In this document: positions 51,974 through 63,880 of the stretch, piece by piece
Layout of the letters: each line of letters starts with the position of its first letter
Numbering within the stretch: the stretch's first letter is position 1
Assembly (NCBI RefSeq): GCF_000002995.4
Contig: NW_025062475.1
Span: forward strand, 8,002,187-8,066,186
Source of the DNA: Brugia malayi
Taxonomy: Eukaryota; Nematoda; Chromadorea; Rhabditida; Onchocercidae
Length of the DNA: 64,000 bases
Direction: 5' to 3'
Notes under the pieces: generated by a model
Seen by the model: only the letters and a program-made list of their open reading frames with translations
Told to the model about the DNA's origin: nothing
Databases searched by the model: none
Position numbers and translations under genes: made by a program

Positions 51974-53551
51974 GGGTGACCCTGTTTTTCTTGCTAACTG
52001 ATGAATGATAGGACGCACCGACAACGAACTACATTCTCAAAAAGTTTCGAGTGAACAAATTTGATTAGGAAACACTATTATTAGTCTCGAAATGCTTGAC
52101 ATCAAATTAGTGACGTACACTTTAACATATGAAACTATCGTTGGGAACAAGGTATGTGTCAGAAGATATTTGACAGATCTTGTTAGCGAATGATTCAAAC
52201 CAATAATTTAACTAGGGTTTATCTAAAATTCAATTTAAAAACTGTTGTAATGATTAAGTTGAGACTTTCATTCTAACCATCACAGTCTTTGTATTTTTAT
52301 AATAGTCAACAGGTTCCTTAATAAACGTTGAAATTCGTGTGCAGCATAATAACTGACTGGAGGAGAATAAACAGATTAATGAATTGCATGTTATTCTCAA
52401 AATAACCAATTTAAAAACCTGCAGGTGCTTAGTCCACAGCTATAGTAATGGCTATGAAGGATATCATTCCGCAAGTAAGAGTGATGGTTATCTGCTTTTT
52501 CTAGTCTTTTTATTATATGATAAATTTTCTAAAGAGAGTCATTTCTTTACGGCCTAAGAGTTTCACTTCCACAAATATTGCAGACGGGAAAAAGAGGTTA
52601 AGACTAGATAGGTCAACACATGTAACGTGAAACTGAGTAAAATGTAACTCAGTTAAATGATCGATTTGGTGAGTTTTCTTGGGTTTGTTTCCATTTATAC
52701 TAAATAAAAATTAGATTTATCTTAGCTTTTTATCCTAGTTCACGGCAAAATTTATTCCGTTCAGAAACGTTCCTGCAGTGTTGAACACATCCTAATGATT
52801 CGCAATTAAGTATCTCCCAATCTCGGTTAAAAACTATACTGATGAACCCCATGAGCTCTAAATGAACCTCCTTATGCGCTACCACTGCAATGATAAATAA
52901 TCACATTCAGTCAAAAGAAAAAACATCGCTGTCAGATGACTGGCAAATTTGTATTAAATTCATGTTAAATTTTTTAATATATATCGGGGTGTCAAAGCAA
53001 CTACGCAATCCCTATAAGATTCAAAACTTGCAACTGTGAGAATAGAATTTTTCAAGTGAAATTTTTTATTTTGAACCGCGCAGTGCTAAATAAAATTGAG
53101 ACGTAAGAAAAAAATTTTTACAAAGATAAGTCGTTATAAATAATACATTGAGAACACAGAAAAGCTCTGAAAAGCTTGAATACTTAAAAAAAATAAAAAC
53201 GAAAGAAAACGAAGTGAACTCAAAAAACTAGCCCAGCTGTTAGAAAATCTTCATTATTGCTAACCATTACAATGAAAGAAAGTTATGTAGCTAGAATTTA
53301 TTCTAACATTCGCTCGAACAATAACATTCGAACAATTTGTTCGAACGTTAACCGTCTAGATAAATAAAATTACGACTCCAGAGCATAAACTCGAGATAAA
53401 ATACAATGTAGAAAACAAAATAAAGATTCAAGAATACAATAACTCCAGATAAACTTGAGAATCCAATAAAGACAGGAACCAAAGTGACAATTTAAATTTA
53501 TTAGTAATGGAAAAAATAAATGCTTTTCTAGCAACTTTTATTAAAGGTCTG
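51974..53551. other. Spacer between tRNA-Val and the centrin gene
   Basis: 1.6 kb of AT-rich DNA with no supported gene. It includes a near-perfect palindrome at about 53320-53350 (separate entry), 200 bp beyond the centrin stop codon. Confidence 0.5.
53320..53350. repeat. Imperfect palindrome around TTCGAACAA
   Basis: The core TTCGAACAATTTGTTCGAA (53327-53345) is a 9-bp perfect inverted repeat about one central T. With one mismatch the arms extend to about 14 bp (TAAC.TTCGAACAA against its complement). A further CGAACAAT copy lies just upstream at about 53314. It could form a hairpin in RNA or serve as a dimeric protein site. Confidence 0.6.
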
Positions 53552-54883
53552 TTAATAGAGTGCCGTTTTTTTCATTACAGTGTAAAAATCATCTTCGCAA
53601 ACATTACCACTACCACGGGTATCAGCTTCCAAAATCATTTCCTATAAAATATACATTAAAATATAGGAATAGTGTGATTTACTTACCAAACAAACAATAA
53701 TAAATCCAACTAATAACAAATATTTATAAAAAACTATTATTATGTGATTGTTCAAGCATGTAACATCCAGATTTTAACATTCACTAAGTAATCGCCCGGA
53801 AGCATGGGAAATATTATTAATATCTTATTTACTGGTACATAAGACTATGGTAATATCGAGTATTAACTGTCAGCTGGAATATTAAATTATTTTAATAATA
53901 GATAAAAAGTTGAGTGTGAACAGTATTAATTACCGCTTACTATAAAACCACATAATGAAGTACACTTTTCAAAGCGCAGACAAGTATTTTGTCTGTAACT
54001 TGCAAAAAGAATAAGAACTAAAAAAGTTTTAAAACATTATCAGCAGATCAGAAATTGAAGCGACCTTTTGATCATAGCATTGATTAACTTACTTTTAGTT
54101 GGTCTTCTGCTATTGTTTCGCCTAGTTCTCCAGCAACTCTTCGTAAATCATCAACTGTAATATATCCTTTGAAATCGGAATCAAACAGCTCAAAAGCAGC
54201 ATGCATTTCTCTGATCCCATTACGTTCATCTAACTTTTCGCTCAACAAATTACTCAACTCTCTAAATGTGACTTTGTCTGAAACAAAATAAATGAATTCA
54301 GCAATTTACATAAAGTTAGCAAATTTACAAAATTCTTTATAAGGTATTACGATATTTCACACTATTATTGCAATCTTCCAGACTGAATGACTGAAGATAG
54401 CAAAAAATATTTTACCACTCTTGCTTGCAGATAAAAAAATACTATATCTTTTAAATTTAAATACTATACATTACATCGTTGACCTAACCACAAAGTACCT
54501 TTTTGTTGTTTTCCATTTCCTTCAATTTTTTCTGTTAAAATCCTTATTTCATCATTTCGTGGTTCGAAACCAAGTGATCGAAGAATAGTCTGAAATGAAA
54601 CAATTTCTTTCTACACAGAAGCCATTAAGTTCGAATCTTACTAAAGCTCGACTGAAACATTTTCATTTCTAGAACTATTCTCCTTTCAAGAGATCCATAA
54701 TGATATAACTCGTACATACACTAGCAAAATAAAAAAAAAAAAACTAATCTTGAGATTTTTGATAGATGTAACTCCGGTGCCTTCTGGATCACATTTTGAA
54801 AATGCCTCCTTCAGTTCTCGCCGTGAATATTCACTGATCGTTTGCTGAGATGCTTCCGTACATTGCAAATCGACATTAGCCAT
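53552..54883 (-). CDS. Centrin (caltractin) family EF-hand protein, diverged
   Basis: Four exons in coding order: 54883-54749, 54589-54499, 54277-54093, 53641-53552; 166 residues, the size of centrins. Centrins are Ca2+-binding proteins of centrioles, nuclear pores and mRNA export complexes. Family blocks: ELKEAFSKCDPEGTG, TILRSLGFEPRNDEIRIL, AAFELFDSDFKGYITVDDLR, RVAGELGETIAED, and the typical C-terminus VMKKTALY. EF-hand loops 1 and 2 look unable to bind Ca2+: loop 1 has Asn at position 12, and loop 2 is lost around EGNGKQQKDK. Loop 3 (DSDFKGYITVDD) keeps the acidic positions, and loop 4 is partial. The exon 1 end that keeps the protein intact, CTCAAG|ATTAGT, has AT rather than GT; upstream GT (GGA|GTTACA) would drop eight residues in frame. 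Confidence 0.85.
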
Positions 54884-55355
54884 AACTAGTATCGATTAAT
54901 CGTTTCTGTTGGTAGCTGTGAATTAAACTAGAGTAATTTTTAAAGACGAAGACCAACAGAAATTGATAAACTATGTAAACAAAAACAGTAGTTTTCCTTT
55001 TACTACCTCTTTAAACAAGTATTCGGAACTAGCCAGTTTACTTTTATACATGAAGTACAAAGATTTTGCGACAAAATGGAGTAAAATGAGACCCATACAT
55101 CAATCGATGCTATGAAAATTCACATTAAATTAACTGCCACTTCAGTTCTGTTTTACTTCAGTTTTTTTTTTTATCAAAAAAAAAAAAAGAAAAAAAAAAG
55201 CAGTAAAAAGTAGTGAATTCAACCACTAACATTTAAATCATCCACCAAATTGCAAAAAATGCTAGAAATCCTTTTCTCACCACCCCAACGCTGGTAAGAT
55301 AATCTGATCAGAAATGTTTCATCAAAGTGATAAAACGATTACTTCCGTCTTTTAG
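54884..55355. other. Divergent spacer between centrin and EEF2KMT genes
   Basis: About 470 bp with T/A runs (about 55160-55200), likely carrying both promoters. A possible upstream exon ending at the donor CGCTG|GTAAGA (near 55292) does not fit the frame of the next exon. Confidence 0.45.
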
Positions 55356-57427
55356 GATGCATCCATTGCACAATCTCTGTCTCAGATAGGTTCAAGAAAG
55401 ACTGGACTTCTCCATCTCAAATTAATGGTTGGTGGACATCTTACCGACAAATGTGTAACTTTTCACAAAGGTCATCTTTGTGAGCTTCCTTTTCTTTCGG
55501 AAGTTTCTGGACATTTGACAAGAAAGGTATGGTTTCATTGTCCATATTACTGTAGAATAACTTTTAAATGATTGATAAATTTAATCTTTGTCTTTGTTGT
55601 AATTTAGGAAATAGCGCAGTTTGTGAGAGAATATTTTGCCTGTGCTGCTGTCAGCCATAAACTACTGAATAAGATAGTTTCATTCTGCGAGGACTCGTCC
55701 CAGCAGCAACTTCTTGGTGATATCCTTTGCATGATATCTTCTCGTGTCAGAAGGTCTCACTTCCGGAAATCACATCGTAATGCTTTGAAATACATTATTG
55801 AACAAGTATGTTGCATCTCATTCGAAATTTTATGAGGAGAATATAAAATTCTATCCATTTGCTATACAACAATAATTTTTTTCATATTACTTTTTATTTT
55901 TTGTTTCCATACCCTATTATAACTCCTATTATAACTTTTTTATTATATTTGCTTCAAAGTTTTTAAATGAATGAAAAATCCTCATATTTAGCTTGAAGTG
56001 CGACATGCTGAAATTGGCTGGCAGTTGTACATTTGCTTGACGAATTCTATGATGGACAATACACTATATGTAGATAGAATTTTTTTTGATGATTCTTTCA
56101 CAAAGTACATCATTTTGCAAGAGAACCGTTCTCATTTATCCCAAGGAACCACTGGTCTCTCCTGTTGGCAGGTATTTATGTTCACTTTCAAACCTGCATT
56201 AATAAATTGCATTTGGTAGACTTTTAAAACGATTAATTCACTCTAAAGGGTAGAAAGAGAAGTTAAATAAAAAAGATACGTGAGTAAATAAAAGCCCAGG
56301 AATGAAAATATTGGGGAGTTGTTGTGAACCAAAATGTTTTTAACTTGGGTAGTGTCTTATTTACAGGCATCTTGTGATCTAGCGAATTATTTGTTGAAAT
56401 ATGGTCGTGATTATATCAGCGGAAATAATGTTTTAGAACTAGGTGCTGGATGTGGACTGCTCGGTATCGCACTTGCTGCTGTTGGTTTTGTCAAAAGCAT
56501 TACACTTTCCGACGGGAATATTGATGTATTGAATGTAATTCGCGATAACATTCAGTTAAATTTTCCGAAGGTCTGTTATTTAAAATATTGAGAATAAAGG
56601 TCCTTAAATAATAATAACAGTGCATTAGCATGTTGAATTGTATTCTTTACCTTGCTTATGAAAACGAGACATAATACAGGAAATGAGACATAATACAAGA
56701 TGCTGAAATCATCCAGCATCTTTAAAAATGAAATCACTTGGTGATTTGAAAGAATACTGACCAGAAAATGTTGGGTTATTCATATTAAAGATTTGGAAAG
56801 CATCTTTTTTTTTTCAGAATTGTGGTATATTTAACGTTATTTTCCTTGAGTGGGAAGCTATAAATTTGGAAAACATTCCCGTTTTACCAGATATTATCTT
56901 TGCGGCAGGTTCGGAATTCATATTGGCTAAATAAAGTTTTGAAAAAAGTTTTTTTTTCCTTCCTTTATTAAGCGTACATTCACAATTATCGGACTCAATA
57001 TTTAAATGAAACGTTTTAGATGTTGTTTACGACCTTCTGGCAATAAAACCACTTGTCCATGCCATTAAGAAACTTCTCATTGCACTTACAAAAGAAAACA
57101 AGACTGGTCCATATTGTTTGCTAGCAAATACAATAAGGAACCAAGAAACTATAGACAAATTTGTAACTTGTACAGGTAGAGTTAAGTTGACTGTAATTCA
57201 AAGTTAAATATGAGAATTTTTCACACACTTTAATTCACTCAAATAGGTTGTCAGTGATAAAAAGTTGACTTTCAGGCGAAAACGGACTTTCAATAAGGAA
57301 TTGTTTTATTTACGAGAATAGTATCTTTAAATTTGCCACTAAAAATATAGAAGATCAGTCATTGTTTCCTTTCACGAGCAGTGTTCAGTGTCCCACAATA
57401 TTTCATGAATTAATATTGAAGGATTGA
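55356..57427 (+). CDS. EEF2KMT: EEF2KMT/FAM86-type protein-lysine methyltransferase
   Basis: Class I SAM-dependent methyltransferase; in other organisms this family methylates a lysine of elongation factor 2. Exons: 55356-55526, 55608-55805, 55992-56171, 56367-56570, 56818-56908, 57020-57175, 57276-57427; 383 codons from 55356. The N-terminal FAM86 domain is visible as QLLGDILCMISSRVRRSHFR. The catalytic core has HLSQGTTGLSCW, the SAM motif VLELGAGCGLLGIALAA, LEWEAINLENIPVLPDIIFA and the post-motif ADVVYD, plus ANTIRNQETIDKF near the end. The first exon (HLKLMVGGHLTDKCVTFHKG) is an extension not seen in the human protein and has no ATG at its start. Translation may begin at the internal Met (about 55425), or a further 5' exon is missing. 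An acceptor (GTCTTTTAG) abuts 55356. Confidence 0.9.
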
Positions 57428-58506
57428 AACAGCAGAAATGTGGTTTGTTGGCTTACTATTTTTTTTTTTTTAATTGGAGGTTTTCACATTTTCGCTGCGT
57501 TTCAATTAGTTCTCGATGATTCATTGCTTATTATAGTTGAAGTGCACATTATTAGTTTATGATGATTAATAAGGATTTGGTTTCGTGCTATGTTTCAGCT
57601 AATATTTACAGGTATATCCAAAAGTCTGTTCAAAATATGTAAGCGCTGTTACGTATAAAAGAAAATTGGGAGAATTTGAAAAGATAAAGTATTTTTGATT
57701 GTTTATAAATAAAGTTATACAGCTTTAGTCCACTCGTTTTTCTTCAGTAATAATTGAGGTCATCACTACCTGTTGTCATATCTTGCTTGATATTTCGCAT
57801 GATTTATTATCGGATGTTGTGAAGGTGGGAAGAATAATTCCTCAGCATGTTGTTTGTTTTTAAGAAATCTTTAACTTTTAAGAATACATAATATAATTTA
57901 ATTGCATTACCAGTTACGGTTATCCCTTTTAGAGTTACCATTTATGGAGTTTGAACTATAAATCTCAAAACATTAAGTTATCTTTGTATAGTAATACGGA
58001 TTAATGGAGTTGGCAGAGAAGTTATTGACAAGAAATAAAATCGATATTAAGTTGTGTTACAATTATTGTGTTTCATAAAAGGTAGGAGCATAATCACTTG
58101 TCATATTCATTCATTCCACTTTATTAGGATTGTTTGTAAATTGATTAGTTGATATTGCTCGAAATTTACGTATCTCAAACGATTTTATAGATTTGGATTA
58201 GGGAAATTCATACTCCCATTTAAAGAAGATGAATGAACTGAAGATGTTCAGTTATTTTACATCGGATGTAATGTAATGTTAAATCATAAGGGAACTAAAT
58301 TTTGAATCAGAGAAGGTGTAATGAAGACCACTTTCACTTTTCACGTTTATAGGATCTTCGACCATATTTTTATGTTTGTACCCATAGTTCCAAAAGATAT
58401 AGGGCCTAGTTTTTAGAATGGGACAGTGCATAATACACATTGGATTAAACGCTTTTAATTGAATACTGCTTTTATATCCATTTTTCGATAACGAAGCTAA
58501 CCAGAA
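57428..58506. other. Spacer, no supported gene
   Basis: 1.1 kb of AT-rich DNA with no supported gene. It ends in a splice acceptor (GCTAACCAG, 58504) directly before the next start codon. Confidence 0.5.
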
Positions 58507-58923
58507 ATGTTTGTACCACGTGGACTAGAAGCTGGTGCCAATGTAGCAGCGCAACAGGTGGAAGAACGTCGACGAGCTCAACTAGAAACTAGAAATGATG
58601 CTCTACGTTTTTTGTTAATTCCAATTGCTTTGGAACTTGGTATATAATATGGTTTAGAATTTGCATCATCAGATCATACTTAAAACTGATAACGTTTGCG
58701 ATGAGAATGAGCTTTTCTTTTTTCTTTTATTTTGGTAAATGATGAAGTCTGAGAATATAGCTTACTAGAAAAATCAACTTTTGCTTTGAAATGTTTCCGA
58801 GTTCTTTGATTTTTCTCCAAGTCATATGAATTGTGCATCCATTAATCTTTTTATCTTCGAAAGCGAATTTCAGGAGCTCATTTCTGTAGTTTGGTGCTCG
58901 GTTGGGATTGGATATGCACATAA
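58507..58923 (+). CDS. Small (60 residue) predicted membrane protein
   Basis: Two exons, 58507-58639 and 58874-58923, joined by a phase 1 intron (CTTG|GTATAT, TTTCAG). The protein has a soluble N-terminal half with a charged helix (QQVEERRRAQLETRND) and a C-terminal hydrophobic segment (ALRFLLIPIALELGAHFC, continuing to LVLG), suggesting a tail-anchored single-pass protein. The Met lies two bases after CTAACCAG, a strong hint of trans-splicing. It sits between EEF2KMT and DRG1 on the same strand, all with an acceptor near the start, so a loose operon is possible. I do not recognise it. The C-terminus depends on the second exon being correct. Confidence 0.55.
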
Positions 58924-59675
58924 ATTTGGTAGAATTCTCAAATGGACATGTGATTCGGCAAATTTAATATTTTTTCTGGACTTTACTGTTATTGACATGA
59001 TTATATAATGTTTTATTTTTAATTTTGAGTTTTCAGTTTTTGGATTATTTCTTTAATTTAATGATCGAAGAGATGACTTTTGAATCTTCCATTATGGTTA
59101 TTGTTCGTATAAAATTTCTTCCCAGAACTGATTTTCTGATCATTTTAGAATGTTTTGTACACAAGTGGAAAATATATAAATTTTCGAAAAAACGAAATTA
59201 ACACTGTAATTCACTTAAATATGATTTGCATATTTTTCCCTTACGACTTTATTGTATGAGCTGACATTTGGGCATAAGAGATGAAGTTAAGTCGTTTAGC
59301 ATGCTCTGAATTGCTCCTCTTTGTTATAATATTATTATGGTATAGTCATTTTTTGGGTTTTTTGTATTGCTTCATATTCATGCAAAGTAGTGTTTAATGA
59401 AGGAAAAAAGAACATTGTTTTTAACAGGACAGATCTTATTTTACAGCTGAATAATTTATATCTCTGGGAGAAATATTTTCGGAAAAGTATTTAAGTGATG
59501 AAATATGTATTTGGAATGCTAACGATAAACTTAAACAATTAGAATATGTCGTAGGCTATACATATGTGGTTTTCAAGGACAGCTTCTTAACTGTAAACTT
59601 CATTCTATTAAACAGTGTTCTTTTTTTTCTGTTTCAGACAGATTTTTATCCAGCGAATAAGCATCTACAGTTAAG
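58924..59675. other. Spacer upstream of DRG1
   Basis: 750 bp of AT-rich DNA, no gene seen. It ends with the acceptor GCATCTACAG (59670), five bases before the DRG1 start codon. Confidence 0.5.
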
Positions 59676-60110
59676 ATGTCGATTTTGGCGAAAATTTCAG
59701 AAATCGAGGCTGAGGTAATGATGATAAAATGTAAACTATACAATGAAATATTTTGAATAAATAAGTGCCGACGATAAGCTTGGAATGTGTTTTGAATAGA
59801 TTTGATGTATGATTTTAAATTATTCTTTATAATGAATTCTTATGTTCGTAAAAAATATTTCCAGAATTATTGTGACTGATATCTGTTCACTCTGACAAAA
59901 AGAGTCATGAGAGCAGTTTTGCAAAGTATTTGATTATGTTTTAGATGGCTCGTACACAGAAAAACAAAGCAACGATGGGTCATTTGGGTATGCTAAAAGC
60001 ACGTATAGCGAAGCTGCGACGAGAATTGATAACACCAAAAGGTGGGAATGGTGGTTCAGGCGAAGGCTTTGATGTTGCTAAAACGGGTGATGCACGAATT
60101 GGATTTGTGG
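59676..60110 (+). CDS. DRG1: DRG1 (developmentally regulated GTP-binding protein), first two exons
   Basis: DRG1 is a conserved OBG-type translation-linked GTPase. Exons 59676-59714 and 59945-60110 encode 68 residues plus one base: [20 protein letters not shown], then [12 protein letters not shown] and [18 protein letters not shown], near-identical to the family N-terminus. The second exon ends at a donor (TGTGG|GTTAGT, phase 1), exactly where the P-loop (GFPSVGKST) should follow. No P-loop or later DRG1 exon was found on the plus strand from 60111 to 64000, while another gene occupies 61707-63880 on the minus strand. Either intron 2 exceeds 3.9 kb and contains that gene, or this is a truncated copy. 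No damage is seen in the two exons. Confidence 0.9.
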
Positions 60111-61706
60111 GTTAGTTTTCTTTCTTTGTTATTTTCTTTATGTCATCTGTGTCTAACAGAAAAGGAGGAATAAAGTTTACTAATGTTCCAAAGATTCCGA
60201 ATTTCTATACTGTCTTACTTCATCTTATTTTGGAGGACTTAAAGTTGAATAATGAAGCATTTTGCTCTTATAAAGCAATGAAATCTTAGTACGATATCAT
60301 ATATGTTTTTTACGTCCATAAATTCTTGCTTAACTTTTATTTAACTATAGCAAATTACACTCCACAAGCTTCATAGAGTAATAGTTAATTGTATCTTAAG
60401 TATTTTAATATTGCTCTTAAAATGTTGTGGAAATCATTTGTTTACAATATTTGACTTCTTTTTTCATTAGTTTTTCTTACATTTAAAAAAAATTGTTATC
60501 ATGTGAACTTTTTCAATGTGAACGATTAATATTATCACAATTAGAAAGTTGTTAAGGTAATCGCCATGCAAGAATTTTATAAATGCAACACATTGAATCT
60601 GTTAAAGTTAAGACCATTTAGTAATAAGCTGTATAGATTTTCTTGCGCATTTTTGGATTTCCTTGGGGAAGCTTAAATTTATTTGGTATAAATTTATGCC
60701 TTATTTTGTATTTTTTCCATAACTGAGCAGTTTATTCAATTTCACTCTAATTTTTCGCCACAAAATAAATCCACATAGATATTTGAAAATGTTTTTGTTG
60801 GTAGCACATATCACACATTGTTTCTTTACCGTAACTTTCATTACAGATAATATTAGTAATTAATGGCAGTGATTAAATGATTGAAATACAAAGAATCCAT
60901 ATTGCTGTAGAATCAAAAACTGGTTTCATATTAATTTGACTATATTTCCCAAGCCTAGATTTCATGAAGTGTGATTTCGACACAACTTTCAGTTTTCCAA
61001 ACATTTCGTTCAGAATTTCATCTCTAATTTCAAAATCATTTTTTACAAGAGAACAAGCGAATTTATTGATTATGTGTCTAGTGATGTAAGATTAGGATTT
61101 GGATAACTGATCATGGAATTCACAAGAAAACAAAAAGAAAACGAACGGATTTCTTTGGGAAACACTAAATTTATTGTTTGAATACAAAAGTCCATTTTTA
61201 TAAAATAATCTAAGAAATGGCCCAAAATGTGCAGAAAAGGTTTGGTTTATTCATCACCTACATGTGTACATAGCAGCAAATATTAAATCCTCAGTTGTAT
61301 TTTGTTGGAAAACAAAAATAATTCAAGTTTTATCATTCCAATATTTTGGTTGTTACGAGATAAGGACAAAAAGTATTTACGAGAAACGAAAGAGCTCGCA
61401 ACGGACGTTTGTATTGTATGATTGCTTCTTGAAGTATATATATACTTCGAAGTTTGTTTTTTTTTATAAGAATGGAACATTTGATTTACTGTTTGTCCGT
61501 TTAGAAAATAATGAGGTGGAAAGGTTCATTTTGTTAGTTATTCATAGACAGGAATAAAAGAACAAATGACAATCTATAAATTGCATAGAGTTTTAGAAAT
61601 TATTGAAATAAAAAGTTGTAAGATCACCATAAACTTGATAAGAAAAATGAATTTTTGATTTAACTCTATTGAAATACTGGAAAAAATGAAATGTTTAATG
61701 ACGCTT
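60111..61706. other. Intron or 3' flank of DRG1, no supported gene
   Basis: 1.6 kb of AT-rich DNA searched for the DRG1 P-loop exon without success. Holds a perfect 18-bp palindrome GAAGTATATATATACTTC at 61431-61448. The 97-codon plus-strand open stretch at 61264-61557 has no homology or splice context that I recognise. Confidence 0.45.
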
Positions 61707-63880
61707 TCACTTTAGATCATCTGTAGGTGTGAAACTGGCGAACTCTTTCGGTGTAACTCTATTGGAAGTAGAACTCGAATTCAGTGGTGGTGCTGATTCT
61801 TGTAGTTGTTCATAGCATGACATATCAGTGTTACTAACCTTGAACTGCTCTGTACTGATAAAAGTTTTGGATTGTACATCCAAATTTAGTCTAAAATCCT
61901 TTCCATTTCGAGAAATTATAGGGTCTTCTATAAAGGTTTTCGTACAACTCACAGTAGCAAATTCAGGACTCCTGTCATTCCCTCCCTCTTCCTCGATTTC
62001 TGATAATTTATGATATGCACCAATCTCTCCATCATCACTCTCACTGGACCAATCATCGAATTGATGGGTTGTTCGCGATTTTTGAACGATGTGGTTTTCA
62101 TATTTTGCAAAACCATCGGAGTGTTTTGATTCTTGAAGATGACCTAATTGGTCCGTTAAAGGGATTGTTTTTGAACCACTTATTTCATTTTTGGTGCGAC
62201 TTTTAGTTCTCCGATTTGATTGATATAATTCCAAATTTACTGTTTCTTCATTACAATAATTCGCTACTTTGAACGATGATTCAGAAAATGAACCTGTCAA
62301 GCAGTAGGGTTTGTCTCTTGGTTCTTGGGCATTGGGCAACCATGTTGATTCATTTCCTATTTCCAACTGTTTCCAGACTGCTTCTGTCTGTTCATCAGTC
62401 GTTGGTCCTTTCAAGTTTGAATTCATTAGTTTAGGAATGGTTTCAGTTTGACTGCATGTTGGTTGAAGTGACTCCTCTGCCATTGGCTGATTACAGGTCG
62501 AAGTCGGCAATTCTTTAGTTTGCTGTTCAAAAAATTCATATTTTGGCTCACAAAAACAGGCTGTTAAATTTGAGTTAAAATGGGGAGATGCTTTGGCAGT
62601 TTCCTCACTTTTGGCCAACATATTTGTACATTTTTGAGGTACTTCAACAATGTTATTTTCTTCATCACTTTTATGTGAGAGGGGAGAGTTCTTCTTTTTT
62701 TGTTCTGCCTTTAGCGATTGGTGAATAATAAGCTTTGACTGTGGATTACAAGTTTGTGATTTAGCATCTACAAGAGATTTTGAGGCAAATATTATGAATA
62801 AGTCATGTGGTAACGGCGGTATTTCTTCACCTGGCAGCTGTGACGGATCACACTGGAACATTCTCTTCATTTGATAATTCGTAAAAACGGCTACTTCTCC
62901 TTGATTTGAATTATTTGGATCATTTTCTTCAGAAGTCCTCATCTTCATAGTACTGTGAATTTCATAGTTTCCGCTCATCTCATTTTGTTTCTGTTGTGTA
63001 CAAGTACCGTAATTTGGCGTTTCAAAAGCAATGTTCAAATTGCTAGCATTCTTCTTTGCTTGTCTTTTCGCATAACAATCTCTGAAATTAAGTTATGCCC
63101 AAATTCAGTTACTGTTATAACACCTAATAGTAACTTCACAATCAGTGAATTGATTTCTTTTTGAATATCGTTTTAAAATCTTTGATGGAGATAGTTCAGA
63201 ATATATATGGTAATTCAAGAAATTTAAAATAGAAACTCGGAAAAATATGAATAATTCAAATCTATTGTCAATGATTACTTTTTTGGTAAAGAAATTGTTA
63301 AAAAAAAATTAAAATGAAGCTTAGATGTTAAACCATGTTGACCTATTAGTGATAAAGGTAAACCATGAAATTGGTCTAGTCCTTGGCACTGCATCTTCAT
63401 GCTTTCTATGATTTAGATTCAATTTCAGTGTTGTACTAAAAATTTTATAAGTCTCTAGCGAAGCGAGGATAAAGGACAATGCTAATCTTATTAAAGATCT
63501 TTGGCGTGAGTGACTAGCTGGACTAATAACAACATTTCACTGCAGAATTTATTTGTAAGAATTAATAAATTGTTTTTTTTTTCTTTTTAATTCGAACAAT
63601 TAGCAAAAATCTGTACAAGTTTTTCTCAACGACTCTTGGATTTTTTGAAAATGAAAAAAACATTGAATCAAACGTAATTCCTTCTGATTATTCCGAAAAT
63701 TATGTTGTATCGCACTGTCTCATATGGGTGACGCCACTATATACCAATAAAGGGTGAAGATTAACTTCACAAAGATTTCTGTTTTCAAATCACCTGCACG
63801 GTTAGACTTTTTTAAAACTTTTCTCAATTACCTAAATATATTTCTACCCAACATCAGTGTTAATTCTTGCATTTGTGTAT
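61707..63880 (-). CDS. 3' part of an unknown acidic low-complexity protein
   Basis: The large last exon is 63081-61707 (about 458 codons), read on the minus strand and ending in TGA. A likely preceding exon is 63880-63832, whose phase 2 donor (TTTAG|GTAATT) joins exactly to the acceptor AATTTCAG before 63081, giving LTLMLGRNIFRDCYAKRQ then AKKNAS. This basic helix is followed by a long Ser/Glu/Asn/Thr-rich region with no repeats. A slightly hydrophobic island (LPGEEIPPLPHDLFIIFASK) at about residues 90-115 may be a short motif. Met at 63872 is a possible start, but an acceptor (CATTTAG) abuts the exon, so the 5' end may lie outside the window. The family is not recognised. It is the longest open exon in the window, so the coding call is secure. 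Confidence 0.8.
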
